Shown: positions 1-12,593 of the stretch, piece after piece
Numbering within the stretch: the stretch's first letter is position 1
Layout of the letters: each line of letters starts with the position of its first letter
From: Diploptera punctata
Taxonomy: Eukaryota > Arthropoda > Insecta > Blattodea > Blaberidae
Length of the DNA stretch: 64,000 nucleotides
Direction: 5' to 3'
Assembly (NCBI GenBank): GCA_030220185.1
Contig: JASPKZ010008351.1
Span: 1,922,001-1,986,000 of the forward strand
Program-made: the position numbers and the translations under genes
The notes under the pieces: model-generated
Databases searched by the model: none
The model's input: the letters and a program-made list of their open reading frames with translations, nothing else
What the model was told of the DNA's origin: nothing

Positions 1-235
1 GACGCGAGAGATAGAGAGAGAGAGATAGAGATAGAGAGAGAGAGAGAGAGAGAGATAGAGAGATAGAGAGATAGAGAGATAGAGAGATAGAGAGATAGAG
101 AGATAGAGAGATAGAGAGATAGAGATAGAGAGAGAGAGATAGATAGAGAGAGAGAGAGATAGAGCGAGAGAGAGATAGAGCGAGAGAGAGATAGAGCGAG
201 AGAGAGAGAGAGCGAGAGAGCGAGAGAGAGAGAGC
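1..235. repeat. (GAGATA)/(GA) microsatellite
   Basis: Imperfect gagata/gagagc repeats fill the left edge and run directly into the tRNA-like unit at 236, so they may be the simple-repeat tail of that SINE. Confidence 0.5.
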
Positions 236-315
236 ATGGCAGCGGAATCGAACACGAGACCTCGTGCATGGGAAAGAGACGTTCCCTCCAGTAGACCATA
301 ACCGTCCCTGCTAGA
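236..315 (-). mobile_element. tRNA-derived SINE head
   Basis: On the minus strand a tRNA-like segment includes a B-box-like GTGTTCGATTCCGC and an A-box-like TTATGGTCTACTGG. A true tRNA fold is not convincing. The simple-repeat tail lies to its 3' side (1-235). Confidence 0.5.
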
Positions 316-485
316 CGGAGTCTGTATGAAGCGATGCAATACTCCAGGACTTACTTGTATATTGAAATTAGATATTGGCTTAGTTTAAATACAGCAGACG
401 CGATTTGCATTATTTGTGGAAATAAATAATCTTATTATGCCTTGTGTTTTGTAAACAAAGTAATGAGATATTAAATCGTTATTAA

Positions 486-532
<47 letters not shown>

Positions 533-985
533 ACCTGTTTCCTATAATTAATTTCCCTATATATACAAATTTATTTAACGAAGCCTGGTAATTTGTAGGC
601 ATTATGAAAATGAACGATGTTATTAAAAAAAATATTCCTAACCAGGAACGAAACTGGGCCCGCGTCGTCGCAAGAGAGTATCTTAACGACTCCTCCACTG
701 AAGCGAACAATACAAACACTGCATGAAGCAAGACTTACGCCGCCCTATTTGAACTAAAAGGAGACAGCACACATAACAACTTAGTGGTGTGAATCGCGCT
801 TCAAAACTTTTAACTTTCCATCATCAAGAATTGCGCCATCAAATTTTTCAAAGGCTATATGTCCTGTCCCCAAAGTAAATACACCCTCTTCCCCTCAACA
901 TAATAGGCATTATCAAAATGCACTGGAACGGATTACAAATAACTTGAAATTATCTAAATTGCCATAAACTTCTAGACACTTACCG
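316..985. other. No gene seen; (TA)n/(TG)n at 491-530
   Basis: AT-rich DNA with a TA then TG microsatellite. No supported coding sequence or recognised element. Confidence 0.5.
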
Positions 986-1019
986 ATCATGATTCCGGGC
1001 TGGTTACAGCACGGTATCC

Positions 1020-1560
1020 GAATTAGGCCTACTAAACATTACTAAGGGCATTCGTGAGGCTATGGATCAGAGTTAATTGAGTATCCTACTTCTAATAGAA
1101 TTTTCCAGAGCTTTTGACACGGTTACTATCAAAATTTCAGTTACCGTACTGAATATTTCTGAAAATTCGATCAAGTGGTTCCACTCCTATCTTACTGGCC
1201 GCCAACAGTGCGTTTTTGTAGGTGATCGTTTCTCTTAATGGAGGTCAGTAGAGTGCGGGGTACCACAAGGATCAGTATTAGGTCCAATTTTATTTTCTAT
1301 ATACATTAGTTATATCACTGACTGCATTAAACACTGCAAATATCATATCTACGCAGGTGGCCTACAACTATATACGCCTACTAGACCGGAACTGATCACC
1401 ATGCAATTAAACAACTTAACGAATACCAATGACTCCATAGCAATATGGAGAAAATAAACCGATTTTATTATACATCCTGAGACATCGCAAGCTATCGTTA
1501 TTGGTCATCTAATGCCTATTAACAAAATGGATTATTCATCGATAGTTTATGTAAATCTAA
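1020..1560 (+). pseudogene. jockey/CR1-like reverse transcriptase relic, catalytic half
   Basis: Conceptual translation in shifting frame shows FSRAFDTV, then CGVPQGSVLGPILFSIYI and HIYAGGLQLY, i.e. RT motifs with the catalytic YADD changed to YAGG. Stops and frameshifts show it is dead. The C-terminal part continues at 2460-3240 after an inserted repeat. Confidence 0.5.
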
Positions 1561-1574
1561 ATTAAACTGATATT

Positions 1575-2045
1575 CAAAGTAATGCCACGAATGATTTCCA
1601 AATTATCGATAAATTCACGACTCACGAAGTGAGTAGTGAATTTATTTAGAGAATTTGGAAATCAAGAGTGGCATTTGTTAGGACTATTTAACGAATAAAA
1701 TTAAGCTGTTTACTCACAAATCATTATTTGAATACAGTTATTTTAAAATATTTATATATTTAATGTAAACGGCGATGTTTGAAGACAAATGAGAAACGAT
1801 TGGTACGCTTCATTTGTTTCTTTTGTTCGTCACTGCAACCAGATAATATTATTTATTGCCAAAGGAACGCAATATTGTAAGAATGCACTGTAGTGGAGAA
1901 AAAATTAAACATCAAACTGTATATTAATTCATTTCTGATGTCGTATGGTGTAAATATGACAATGATATTTTTCTTTTCTTAAATACATTTAAGAAAGTGC
2001 AAACAGCGGTTTTTTATGGTATAATCAATTGCTACAAATGTTTTT
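1575..2045. repeat. Dispersed repeat, second copy inverted at 55300-55590
   Basis: The segment with AAACGGCGATGTTTGAA, the ATTCGTTAAATAGTC complement and the TTTCCAAATTATC/GATAATTTGGAAA inverted pair recurs on the opposite strand at 55300-55590; a fragment is at 18800-18845. Class not recognised. Confidence 0.5.
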
Positions 2046-2179
2046 ATATTAACTCCCGCATACGGTATGTGTTGACATTAATGCACTATATATACAATCT
2101 GGTAGCCGTATTTCTTAGCATAGAGTATTTCTTAGTAAGCCAGTCACTGTAAAATAATGCTATGACCTGCTCAGAATGT

Positions 2180-2370
2180 TAAAAAGGAGGTGCTTTCTTT
2201 ATTATGATAAACTTTTGGTAAATTCTAGGCGAAACGCGACTGTGATTGGTTGTAAATCTAAAATCATTGTAACGTGATTGGTCATTGACTCCCATTTGGG
2301 GCATGAGATAAATAGTCCATTTAACCCTCCCGTGATAAACCTCAGTGTATATCTCGACCAAAACCTTAGT
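2180..2370 (-). mobile_element. Penelope-associated terminal repeat fragment
   Basis: The minus-strand text (MPQMGVNDQSRYNDF... in translation) matches 31085-31195 and 50765-50930 on the + strand, where it leads into Penelope GIY-YIG sequence. Probably part of a pseudo-LTR. Confidence 0.5.
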
Positions 2371-2459
2371 ACACAGGTTTATTTAAGAGAAACTCGTAAA
2401 ATATATATTCAATCTTTTATTCCCTAAAACGTTTGAAAAATTCCTTCTTCATTAAAAAA

Positions 2460-3240
2460 AATTGCTTGTCTCAATTTTGATTATACCGCATTTAGATTAT
2501 TGTAACTTACTATTAACCGACATTGAGTATCACATTCGGATAAAGACTGCAACAAGTCCATAATGCTTATGCACGTCATATATGCAACCTCCGTAAATCT
2601 GAGCGCTTAACTCCAGCATTTGAAATGTTGTCTTAGCTCCAATTGAAATACAGGCAAAAAAAAAAAAAAATACATTGCCTCTGCTTATAATACAACACTT
2701 TGTCCACCTCATCACCCCTTTATATTACTACTCGTTTCCAGTCACTATCTTCTCACCATAACTTAAATACACGTTCGAGAGAAAATTTAACTCTGGCACT
2801 TCTCTACATCGAACATCTCACTATTTCTCATCCTTTCTTGTTTCAGCCACCCGACTCTGGAATTCCCTTCCCTCTATTATCAAGTACGTCGAGGGTTCAA
2901 GTCCCGTTGGGGTCAGGATTTTTAAACTGACCCAAACCCTCTGGCGGCACTATGGCCCTGGGGTCGACTCAGCCTCTAACGTAAATGAGTACCAGACGCT
3001 TGTTCTGGGGGTAAAGGCGGCCGTCACGCAGGGCTGACAACCCGGCTGATATAAAGTGCCGATTGTCTAGAAAAAGTGGGAGCCCTAACCTCCTACTACC
3101 CCAAGGGCCTCCGGGTCTGTTGTGGGATCACTTTACTTTTACTTTACTTTACCTATATCAAGTACTGCCCGACTCAATACATTTTTAAAAGAAAGCTCAC
3201 TAAATATTTACTTAGAAAATATATAACCATGTTATAGACA
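2460..3240 (+). pseudogene. jockey/CR1-like RT C-terminal relic, split by a SINE
   Basis: Translation gives LIIPHLDYCNLLLTDI, HNAYARHICNLRKSERLTPA, then YITTRFQSLSSHHNLNTRSR and, after the SINE at 2888-3155, SIKYCPTQYIFKRKLTKYLL: the usual C-terminal end of jockey/CR1-type ORF2. Several frameshifts. Confidence 0.5.
2888..3155 (+). mobile_element. SINE family C (5'-truncated) with 10-bp target duplication
   Basis: TATCAAGTAC lies on both sides (2878-2887 and 3156-3165). Body begins at the B-box GGGTTCAAGTCCC and ends in (TTTAC)n. Other copies at 10954-11250 and 48699-48992. Confidence 0.5.
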
Positions 3241-3369
3241 TGTTTTATTATTCTTTTATAGTTTGCACTTTTTTTACCAAGCCAATTATTTGATCAAATT
3301 ATATGTAATTTCGTTATTATTATTATTACTATTATTTTTTTTCGATTGCGGATGAGCCCATGTAGGACT

Positions 3370-4035
3370 ACGCAAAGTACTTGGAGACGTTTCCTTTGAG
3401 CACAAATTTCTTTCATTCATTTGCTATGAGCTTGTTTTCTATCATCTGTCCAAGTTGTTCCAGTTTTTTTTTCTTCGGTTTGTCCTCTTGGTCAACTTGC
3501 CACTTATTCACCTTAATTCTAAATATATCTCTGTTTGGGATATCTTTTTTAGTAATTCCTGCCAATTTTAAGTCCTTTTTGACTTCATCAATCCACTTCA
3601 TAGTATCCACGGGAGCTTTACTTCTGTTTTCATAGAATTCCATTATCTGTTTTGTAAGCCTATTTGAGTTCATTCGTTTAATATGGCCATAAAATTTTAA
3701 CCTTCGTTTTCTAACATCACTATAAATGTCTGTATATATTTTTATTTCCTTTTTACTTCTGAGTCTAAATGCTTCACCTATGACTTGTGGACCTAAAACT
3801 TTTCTTATAATTTTGCATTCTTTTTTCACTATATTTTCGATATCTTTTTTCTGTTCAAAATTAATGTTTCTGCTCCGTAGAGGCACTCTGGTTTAATTAC
3901 AGTGTTATAGTGTCGTAATTTTGTATGTAAAGATATGCATTTTTTATTATAAGTATTGTGAGTAAGCCGAAATGCTGTTTCCATTTTTTGGCATCTACTT
4001 TTATTGGTTTTAGTTTCAATTCCATTTTCCTGAAT
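3370..4035 (-). pseudogene. Non-LTR RT C-terminal relic (second family)
   Basis: Minus-strand translation shows KPECLYGAETLILNR followed by FYGHIKRMNSNRLTKQI and a K-rich end, the usual post-RT region of insect non-LTR elements. A frameshift separates the two halves near 3850; a 157-codon open frame (3413-3886) survives. 5' side is lost in the trinucleotide repeat. Confidence 0.5.
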
Positions 4036-4036
4036 T

Positions 4037-4146
4037 ATCATCATTATTATTATTATTATTATTACTATTATTATTACTATTATTATTATTACTATTATTA
4101 TTATTACTATTATTATTATCATTACTATTACTATTATTATTATTAC

Positions 4147-4194
<48 letters not shown>

Positions 4195-4325
4195 TATTAT
4201 TATTACTATTATTATTATTATTATTACTATTATTATTATTATTACTATTATTGTTATTATTATTACTATTATTGTTATTATTATTACTATTATTATTATT
4301 ACTATTATTGTTATTATTATTACTA

Positions 4326-4370
<45 letters not shown>

Positions 4371-4371
4371 C
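4037..4371. repeat. (ATT)n/(ACT)n microsatellite
   Basis: About 330 bp of ATT units with scattered ACT and GTT variants. The poly-Tyr/poly-Leu frames across it are artefacts. Confidence 0.5.
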
Positions 4372-4632
4372 TTAATATATTTTGTTGTTTTCTTGTCATC
4401 TGTATATTGTGTAGTCTATGGTTATTGTGTATTATTGATCAAGTTGTAAATAATTCATAATTGTTATTATAAGTGGTGAAGTGGAAAAGGAGACCTGCGG
4501 TCTTAACTCCATCAGACAAAATAAATAAATTAAATTTTTCTGGCCCAGTCAGTTGTTTTTCTCGGAGGATTGCAACGATGAAAGCGCATTAAGAAAGATG
4601 ACTAACAAAGTCCGTCATGCAGAAATTGCGTA

Positions 4633-5250
4633 ACTAACTCACTGACACTACAGAATCTGTAGATTCTCTGCCGATTGGATATAAGCTCTTCATACATCCC
4701 TTTCCTGAGCTAACGTTTTCCAATCATTCTCTGTATAATCTATTTCCCTAAAACCATGGTTAATGTTATCCTCCCACCTCATTCTTGGTTTACCAACTGG
4801 GCGTTTTCCCTCTGGTTTTCCTACAAGAAGTTTCCATATTCCTCTTTCATTGTCCATTCGTGCCACATGTCCTGCTTATTGCATTCTATGAGACTTAACT
4901 TTTCTTACTCTATCTGGTTTCCTATAAAGATTGTGTTATCAAGTCTTCTCCATTCTCCTGTCTGTTCATCTTTCTTTGGTCCAAAAATTACCCAAAGAAC
5001 TTTATTCTCAAATACTAGCATGCATTCCTAGAATTAAGCCTATGTTTAATTTATTTGTGCTCCTGTTTGTAATTATTGTTCCTAAGTATTTGAAATCAGC
5101 CACTTCTTCAAAATTTCCCTCATTGGTTAATAACTGTCCATTTTCATTATATAATGTATTTCTATGAATGGCCATACATTTAGTTTTATTTATGTTTACT
5201 TCCAGTTCCAATTTCTTAGTATTACTCAATAGAGCGTGAGCGTAGGCCCA
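4633..5250 (-). mobile_element. RTE-like non-LTR, 3' fragment
   Basis: Starts (element 3' end) with the TAACTAACTCACTG tail and contains decayed GHVARM, GPKRDEQTG and NEGNFEEVADFKYLGTIITN segments read on the minus strand. 5'-truncated. Confidence 0.5.
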
Positions 5251-6265
5251 TATTATCTCACAGCAAGTGATTTTGCTGTTTACAGAAAATACGTTTTTAA
5301 ATTTATTTAATAAAATCATGTGTACCCAGTTTCGTTGCGAGAAAACAATCGCTGCTAGGGCAAATTTTAAATTTCGGCTTTCATATAAACCCCGCTCCAA
5401 TGGCCACATTTCGTTCATTAAAAAAATACCTTTTTCGTTTTATTTCAATGGTATTTATCGAGTTTCGTTGCGAGGAATCGAAAATTGCTGCCGCTAGAGC
5501 TATTTTCAGATTTCAGATTTCTAATGGCCCGATTTCGCTGGATAACCAATTAAACCTTTCTTTTTTCTTTAATTGAATACTATAGGCCTATACCGAGAGC
5601 GGTTCCAAAAACAAAAAAAAAAATCTGCCGTTATATATGGTCGTGTTTGATGTCTAATAAGTAGGATCGATGAAGATTTGTATTTTTTTTAATTGTTTCG
5701 TGAGTAAAACCTTAACTACATTCCTTCGAAATTTGCTAATACTGATTTATATACTAATTCACTTTCCCAAAAATGGGGATGGGGCCGACTTCAATGACCT
5801 TTAAAGATGAGACTCTCTTATTCTAATTTAATAATTTAGTAATAGTAAGTAATTCATGATTATATGATCAAAATTATCATTTTGACAGTTGTATGACGAT
5901 CGCTGTAAACGAACCATCATTGGGGGACAATGAAATTATGACTGGCGTAGATGAAACGTAGATATAAACCAGATTACGTCATAAATAATTATTAGTATAA
6001 CAGTTAAATTTGATAACTTTTTAATAAATCTGCAGATTGTCGCACAACATGACTTGGTCGGTAGAGTCGTGGCGGGCCTTTTCCGTAACTCTTTTGCCAA
6101 GGGTCAGCAGAAAATGTTTCTATTCTTGTTAAAAGCTTATTTTGCCATTGCAATCCTCTGCTTATAGGCGTAGATAATAATTAGGGTCGGCATGAAGATT
6201 TGCCACTCAATTCTAAACCAAGCCTAAATATGTTAATTTTAAACTTGAAAAACTTGTATCCCAAT
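5251..6265. other. No gene seen
   Basis: AT-rich. A GTTTCGTTGCGAG motif occurs twice (5330 and 5463) with similar flanks, hinting at an old local duplication. Otherwise unrecognised. Confidence 0.5.
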
Positions 6266-6881
6266 GGGGAAAAATTAACACACATTTCTCTCAGGTAATT
6301 ATTCACATACTGCAACAATAAATCTTGTTTCCCCCCCCCCCGTTTTTTTTAAATTTATGTTGTTGGGATCGTGGCATAGAATCCTCCTGTTTTGTATTAT
6401 TAATGGTCATAATCGTACTTTTATGTGTAGTTATTGTAGTCTATTTAACTGTTAATTGTTAGGTATAGGCCTATCACGAATTACATTTGTGGGGATATCT
6501 CTAAAGTAGTCTTGGTGGAAAGGCCCTACGGCTAGCCAAGTTAATGACAAGCGGTGAGCGATTCCTCCTGGAGAACCAAAAGGAATCGCTCACCGCTTGT
6601 CATTAACTTGGCTAGCCGCAGGGCCTTTCCACCAAGACTACTTTAGAGATATCCCCACAAATGTAATTCGTGATAGGCCTATACCTAACAATTAACAGTT
6701 AAATAGACTACAATAACTACACATAAAAGTACGATTATGACCATTAATAATACAAAACAGGATGATTCTATGCCACGATCCCAACAACATAAATTTAAAA
6801 AAAACGGGGGGGGGGAACAAGATTTATTGTTGCAGTATGTGAATAATTACCTGAGAGAAATATGTGTGTTAATTTTTCCCC
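6266..6881. repeat. Long foldback (inverted repeat), arms about 300 bp, loop 16 bp
   Basis: 6266-6565 is almost an exact reverse complement of 6582-6881; only a handful of mismatches were noticed and the C-run differs in length. No coding sequence, no obvious target duplication. Either a very young foldback element or a sequencing/assembly foldback. Confidence 0.5.
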
Positions 6882-7780
6882 AAAAGATGTGAAAAATGCT
6901 TTAAAATAAAGTGAGAAGTTGAACTGAGAGTAACCTAAAATCATCAAATTCGCAATGCGTTAGTCATTGCTAAGACAGTGTAGCCAACTTATTACAAAAA
7001 TCATATAATAAGCAAGTGAAAGCTAAACTATCTGGTGAACTACTAACTCGCCTATTTTCTCACCCTAACTTGTCCAAATTAATTCTAATTTGCCCATCTA
7101 ACACTAACCTGCCCATTTTCTAACCCTAGCTTTCCCACTAATGTAGGTGGACTCTTGGGATACAATCCCCTTATATGTGAGCAAACGTGTTGGTAATTGG
7201 CTCTAGCGGGAACATGTATTATCACATTGGCCAACGACAATAAAAGTCATTTGTTATCCGTTCGAATGTTCACTGGTGGCACAGTGGCATAAACTAGCCC
7301 AAATCTATATTCATATACGTTAATTTTATTATATTTACAAACGCATAATATGTCGTCATTTACACTCATTTTACAGAAACGAAATTTCATCATTTTTTTA
7401 AATTTATTAGAATATTTTATTTTAAAATGTAAACAATTTTTCGGAAATCCTTAAGTTTGATATGTGACACCATTATCCGATGAAGTAGTACAATAGAAAA
7501 TATATTATAATTACTGTTTTCAAACTAAGTCCTACACCTACATCAACTGGGTCTACTTCAAATATCGTTGAATGCAAGCTATAAATGAATAAACTGATGA
7601 TAAAAAATAAGAGTATTCTCTATTCATAATTTACTTTGCGATTTATTAGTATTAATATTATCATAAATTATTATTATTATCATTATTATTTCACTAGTGA
7701 ATTAACACAGTAAGTCTTACTAAATGTCTTGAAATGCGATATGCCTACTTCGAATATTAATACATTATGAAATTATTCAA
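6882..7780. other. No gene seen
   Basis: AT-rich sequence without recognised coding or repeat structure; short ATT run near 7668. Confidence 0.5.
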
Positions 7781-7782
7781 GA

Positions 7783-9118
7783 TAAAACTGATTGCAACAA
7801 CTACAGGGGCATCTCATTACTTTCAACTTCGTACAAAATTCTAACAAATACTCCCTATATTGATGACATTCTAGGAGACCATCAATGTGGATTTAGAAGA
7901 AACAGGTCTACAACAGATCAGATTTTTAGTATAAGACAAATTTTAGAAAAGAAATGGGAATATAATGGTACTGTACATCAACTATATGTAGACTTCAAAA
8001 AAGCATATGATTCAATTAAGAGGGAGAAGTTATATAGTATCCTGCTGGAGTTCGGAATTCCTAAAAAGTTAGACTTATACGAATGTGTCTAAATGGCACA
8101 AAGAGTAGGTTGCGTGTAGGCAAACAGTTTTCGGGTACTTTTGAAATCCAAATTGGGTTGAAGCAAGAAGATGCACTATCTCCTCTACTATTTAATTTTG
8201 TATTAGAGCATGCCATTAAATCTTTAGAGGATGAGGAATACCTACAATTCAATGATATTAATAAGCTGTTAGTTTATGCTGATGATGTAGTACTACTGGC
8301 CGATAGCGAGGAGATAGCTACTAAAGGACAACACGCACACACTATTGAGTAACACTAAGAAATTAGGATTGGACGTAAATATCAATAAAACTAAATATAT
8401 GGTCACACGTAGAAATATATTATATAATGGAAATGGACAGCTAATGACAAATGAGGGAAATTTTGAGGAAGTGGCTGAATTCAAATACCTAGGTACAATA
8501 ATCTCAAATAGGAATGAGATGCACAAAGAAATTAAACATAGGATCAATTCTGGAAATGCGTGCTATTATGCATTGCAGAGACTTTTGATGTCCCAACTCC
8601 TTTAAAAAAACGTTAAACTAAAAATATAGGCTATAAAAATTATTATTCTACCAGTTATATTATATGGGTTTGAAACATGGACTCTTACTTTAAGGGAGGA
8701 AAGGACATTACGAGAAGACTATTTGAGAATAAGGTACTTAGGAATTTTTTTGGACCAAAGAGAGATGAACAAACAGGTGAATGGAGAAGACTACATAACT
8801 ATGAACTACATGGTTTTTATACGATGCCAGATATAATAAGAACAGTTAAGTCTCGTAGACTGCGATGGCCAGGACATGTGGCACGAATGGGGGTTGAAAG
8901 AAGTGTATGGAAGCTTCTTGTAGGAAAACTAGAGGGAAAACGCTCAGTTGGTAGACCAAGAATTAGGTGGGAGAACAACACTAACTATGATTTGAGGAAA
9001 GTAGATTATACAGGGAATGATTGGAAAGCTTAGCTCAGGATAGGGAGGTATGGAGAGCTTATGTCCACGCGGCCATGAACCTACGGGTTCGATAGTGCCA
9101 GTGAGTGAGTAAGTAAGT
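7783..9118 (+). mobile_element. RTE-like non-LTR retrotransposon, 5'-truncated
   Basis: Begins inside RT (DKTDCNNYRGISLLSTSYKI) and continues with QCGFRRNRSTTDQIFSIRQI, QLYVDFKKAYDSIKREKLYS, LSPLLFNFVLEHAIKSLEDE and an intact LLVYADDVVLLADS (near 8270). The C-terminal end reads RRLRWPGHVARMGVERSVWK and GRPRIRWENN. It ends with the short tandem tail AGTGAGTGAGTAAGTAAGTA, as is usual for RTE elements. Several frameshifts (e.g. 8070, 8330, 8605) make it non-functional. Clade is inferred from tail and motif spacing. Confidence 0.5.
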
Positions 9119-9119
9119 A

Positions 9120-9635
9120 TGAAATGATTCATATTGAAATATATAGGCCTATTCATAAAGAGATTTTGGAAATTTAGAAATAATATTGCATTGACGAATT
9201 TATTATAAGCACCATTGGAATAATTTATAATTTTGTGAATTTCATTTTATTAATTTGTGTATAAATAAAGTCTAAATGTACCATTCGCTACATACAGTAC
9301 TAAATACAATGCCCTAAAATATATAAATTAAAAAAGTAATATATGGTTCTTTAAATATATTTTTATTCTATAATTTTAAAATGATATTGAACATTTTTTT
9401 CCTCTTCATTTACGTCACATGGATTTGTTTACTTCTTAATGTCAATTAGAGTCCCTCACTAACACATTAACCTGGTATTGTTACTTCACAGTAATAAATC
9501 TTATTAAAATACTTTTTCTTTTAAAGTGTCGACATAAAATCACATCTAAACTTTCCGCCAAATCTAAAATACACATGACCTTTTCAAATGTATCTATAAA
9601 AAATGACATTACTAACCTGACAGTTTGGTGGCCTG
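9120..9635. other. No gene seen
   Basis: AT-rich, nothing recognised. Confidence 0.5.
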
Positions 9636-9639
9636 TTAT

Positions 9640-10230
9640 CTTGTTCGAACTTGACCTCCGGTGAACGAACCCGGAGGAATAGCGGTACGGAGATAAAGTC
9701 GATTAAGTTCCCCACTTCGAAAGTCACTACGAAGACGTTCTGTACGAACGTCCGTGGATCCCGCCGTGCCGCATTCACAAGGACGAATCAAGGTCGCCCT
9801 CACTAGCAGACGACGGGCCTGCCACGAGGCGGGAGATGTGGAACGCGTTCTACCGCTCAATCTACATTTTACTTAACATTTAGACTATACGTATGAATAT
9901 ACCTTAATAAATGTCCAATGGTTATCATTTAACCGTTCCTAATCTACATTATTGAACGCTCTTCCAAAAAAACGAAATACAGTCAAGTTGTCAGAGGAGG
10001 TGGGCGTAACTAAGCAGATGATGTTATTACGTAAATAAGCAAAACATTGGGCGCATTCAGCGCGCAAACGAATAGGTAATCCAGCGCACCGATAACCTAC
10101 AAAACGGGACATGTGCATCGTAGCTTTATTGGTTGGTTGTCTGTGGCAGAGATATTCATTTTGCGAGCAAGGTTTGAAAGCGCTATCGCTTTCTAACTGT
10201 CGATTCGCTGACTCAGAAAAAGCGGGAACT
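9640..10230. promoter_or_regulatory. CpG-richer unique stretch, candidate promoter/5' exon region
   Basis: 9640-9860 and 10040-10230 have clearly more CpG and GC than their surroundings and no recognised repeat. The first block is open in two minus-strand frames. It could be a promoter or first exon of a gene (either direction, possibly the CSPP1-like gene 12.7 kb downstream). No TATA or transcript evidence. Confidence 0.5.
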
Positions 10231-10444
10231 TTAATTTAATTACTGGCATAGCTAATGGTATTTGTTTTTATCACAATAATATAACCTAAAATGGGTATAC
10301 ACAACAATTAAAAGAAAATATGAACACGGTACCTTCGATAACGAATCCGTTTAAATTAACAAGAATTTGCTGTCAAATGCGTGATAGAAATTAAATATCT
10401 GAATGCGTTCTGATTGTTGTTTATTTCAGGGTTGACTTATCTAA

Positions 10445-10820
10445 CCAAGATTAAACTTCATTCATTCATTAATCATTGGACTTTTTAAGGAGCTTCCTCC
10501 AATTAACACGATGCAGTGCTTTCTTCCACCAATCTCTCAACACCAATTGTCTAAGCGTCTCCATCCACCTCGTCCTTTCAGCGAAGCCTTTCTCTCTTCC
10601 TGCTACTTTCGGGTTGTGTGGACCAAATCCTCTTACAAATTTAAAAATATTATTTTCTCCTTACATTCCCTGCCCGTCGAAGTCTAGTTAACTTAGTGAA
10701 TCTATTGATTTCCACGCATTTAAACAGAGCATACAACGACTGATTATAACGTTTCCTCCAGACATTATTATCACATATGGGGGCGTATTTTCCTTTCAAA
10801 ACATTGTAGAGTGTATTCAT
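10445..10820 (-). pseudogene. Non-LTR RT C-terminal relic
   Basis: Minus-strand translation in pieces: FKCVEINRFTKLTRLRRAGN, FAERTRWMETLRQLVLRDWW, KKALHRVNWRKLL. This is the post-RT basic region of a non-LTR element, decayed. Confidence 0.5.
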
Positions 10821-10953
10821 TGATTTTCAATAAAACTTAATTGAAATTAATTTTAGGTTATTTATTGGTTTTAACTAGAGTTTACATTCTCCAAATTGGT
10901 TTAACTCTTAAAAGGAAATTAAAAGTTAAACACCCAAGATGGAAGTTTCAAAT

Positions 10954-11250
10954 GTAAAGTAAAGTGATCCCACTACAGGCCTCAGGAGGCCCTTGGGGTA
11001 GTAGGAGGTTAAGGCTCCCACTTTTTCTAGACAATCGGCACTTTATGTCAGCCGGGTTGTCAGCCCTGCGTGACGGCCGCCTTTACCCCAGAACAAGCGT
11101 CTGGTACTCATTTCAGTTAGAGGCTGAATCGACCCCAGGGCCATAGTGCCGCCAGAGGGTTTGGGTCAGTTTAAAAATCCTGACCCCAACGGGACTTGAA
11201 CCCTCGACCCTCCGGCTTGTAGCTCAGTGCCTTAACCACTACGCTACTTA
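10954..11250 (-). mobile_element. SINE family C
   Basis: Minus strand: tRNA-like head (GTAGCGTAGTGGTTAAGGCA, then GGGTTCAAGTCCCG), conserved body, and (CTTTA)n tail at 10954. Nearly full length. Confidence 0.5.
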
Positions 11251-11521
11251 GATAAACCATATTAGATTTGTTTTATTTATTTTTATTACGTTATTATTCT
11301 CACGCAGAGGTGAAAAATGAAGTCGCGATATGCCCTTTCTATTGCTAAAACCGCCATTTTATTATATAATAGCTCCTTGAGCATCGGCGATATTTGTTTT
11401 CATTGTTGTGAACGGATACTTGAGAGTTAACCTTCATGCCACATTTGTATTTATAAAATAAATTCAATATAACACTCACAGGAATATTTCCTTTTAGTAG
11501 TGGCACCATTAATTTTGAATT

Positions 11522-11910
11522 GTCTTCTTCTTCTTCCTTCCAAGTACTAGGCCAAGGCCTGTTACGATCCTATAGAAAATTGTCCCTCCAGCGTACCTCG
11601 GGAAATTCTCGTATAAGACTTGAAAGCATAATAATTGTCCCTTCGATTGGTTGCTAGCCAAAGGAAGGCAAGACCAGTGATGGGGCTGCCATCTTATAGC
11701 CTCTGGTCAGGCTTTTCTGGAGAAGAAAAGAAAATAAAGGAAAGAAGAAATGGAAGAAAGGAAAGACTCCCTAGCCCTCGGATGCCCTAATAGCGTCGGA
11801 GTCGAAAAAACAAGAGTTAACCAAGAGAGGTTAGATAGTAAAGTTAAAAGAGTGCAAAACACAAGTAAGTGGAAGAAATGTTTTGCACAGCTTGTAGAAT
11901 ATTGGCTGTT
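11522..11910 (-). mobile_element. Family E non-LTR derivative, internally deleted
   Basis: Minus strand: 5' segment F (11610-11910, with CCAGAGGCTATAAGATGGCA) joined to a very short ORF2 tail and (GAA)n. Related copies at 22256, 43017, 63371; tail-only copy at 54560. Confidence 0.5.
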
Positions 11911-11984
11911 GTGTCTCTGCAGAAAAAAAAAACACTTCAAACTATAACTAACTGACTAGTAGTATCGAACACAGATGATCATAA

Positions 11985-12065
11985 TCACGCGTACATAAGC
12001 TCTCCATACATCCTGACCTTAGCTAACTGTTTTACAATCACCCTCTGTAAATTCTCATGTAAGAT
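11985..12065 (-). mobile_element. RTE-like 3' scrap
   Basis: Short match to the TAAGCTCTCCATACATCC end seen in the other copies. Confidence 0.5.
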
Positions 12066-12593
12066 CTATTAAACTGATCGGATTACAAGATACAGATACA
12101 TTGGATAGGAACAATAGGTAAAGAAAATTAAATAATGGACGTGTTATATATTTTTATTCTTATTTGATAGAGGAAAACTACAACATTGTAGAGAATCCTA
12201 AATAAATAATAATCCATATTTCTAATTTGTCTCCCTCAAATCGCGGTTATTATTTTTCCATCTCATTCTTTGGCCTACACTTAAAAATCTACGTTGCAAA
12301 TGTGTAGCACAATATAAGAATAATTATGAAATGGCCAGTGAGACCAACTATAATGTTATGTGTTATTAGTTAAAATCATAGAATTTTGTAAAGTATCATA
12401 CACAAATGATAATTGTTTATTCGTTTGAAACATATCTTAGTTCGACACGATAGTCAACAATTTGACATTTCACCAAACATAATTTTACCTCGGATATCAA
12501 ATGTATTTGTTCTGTGATTATAGGAAAGCAATACGTGCATGACAGGTTTCACTAAAATTAATGCCATTATAATGTTAGCAAAGAAGAGTTTCA
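12066..12593. other. No gene seen
   Basis: AT-rich, nothing recognised up to the target duplication at 12594. Confidence 0.5.

Noticed and set aside
3958..4460. Long poly-Tyr / poly-Leu / poly-Ile frames
   Set aside because: They are translations of the (ATT/ACT)n microsatellite.
9584..9860. Overlapping minus-strand frames as a gene
   Set aside because: Two frames are open merely because of high GC; no domain, splice model or codon support. Kept only as a possible regulatory region.
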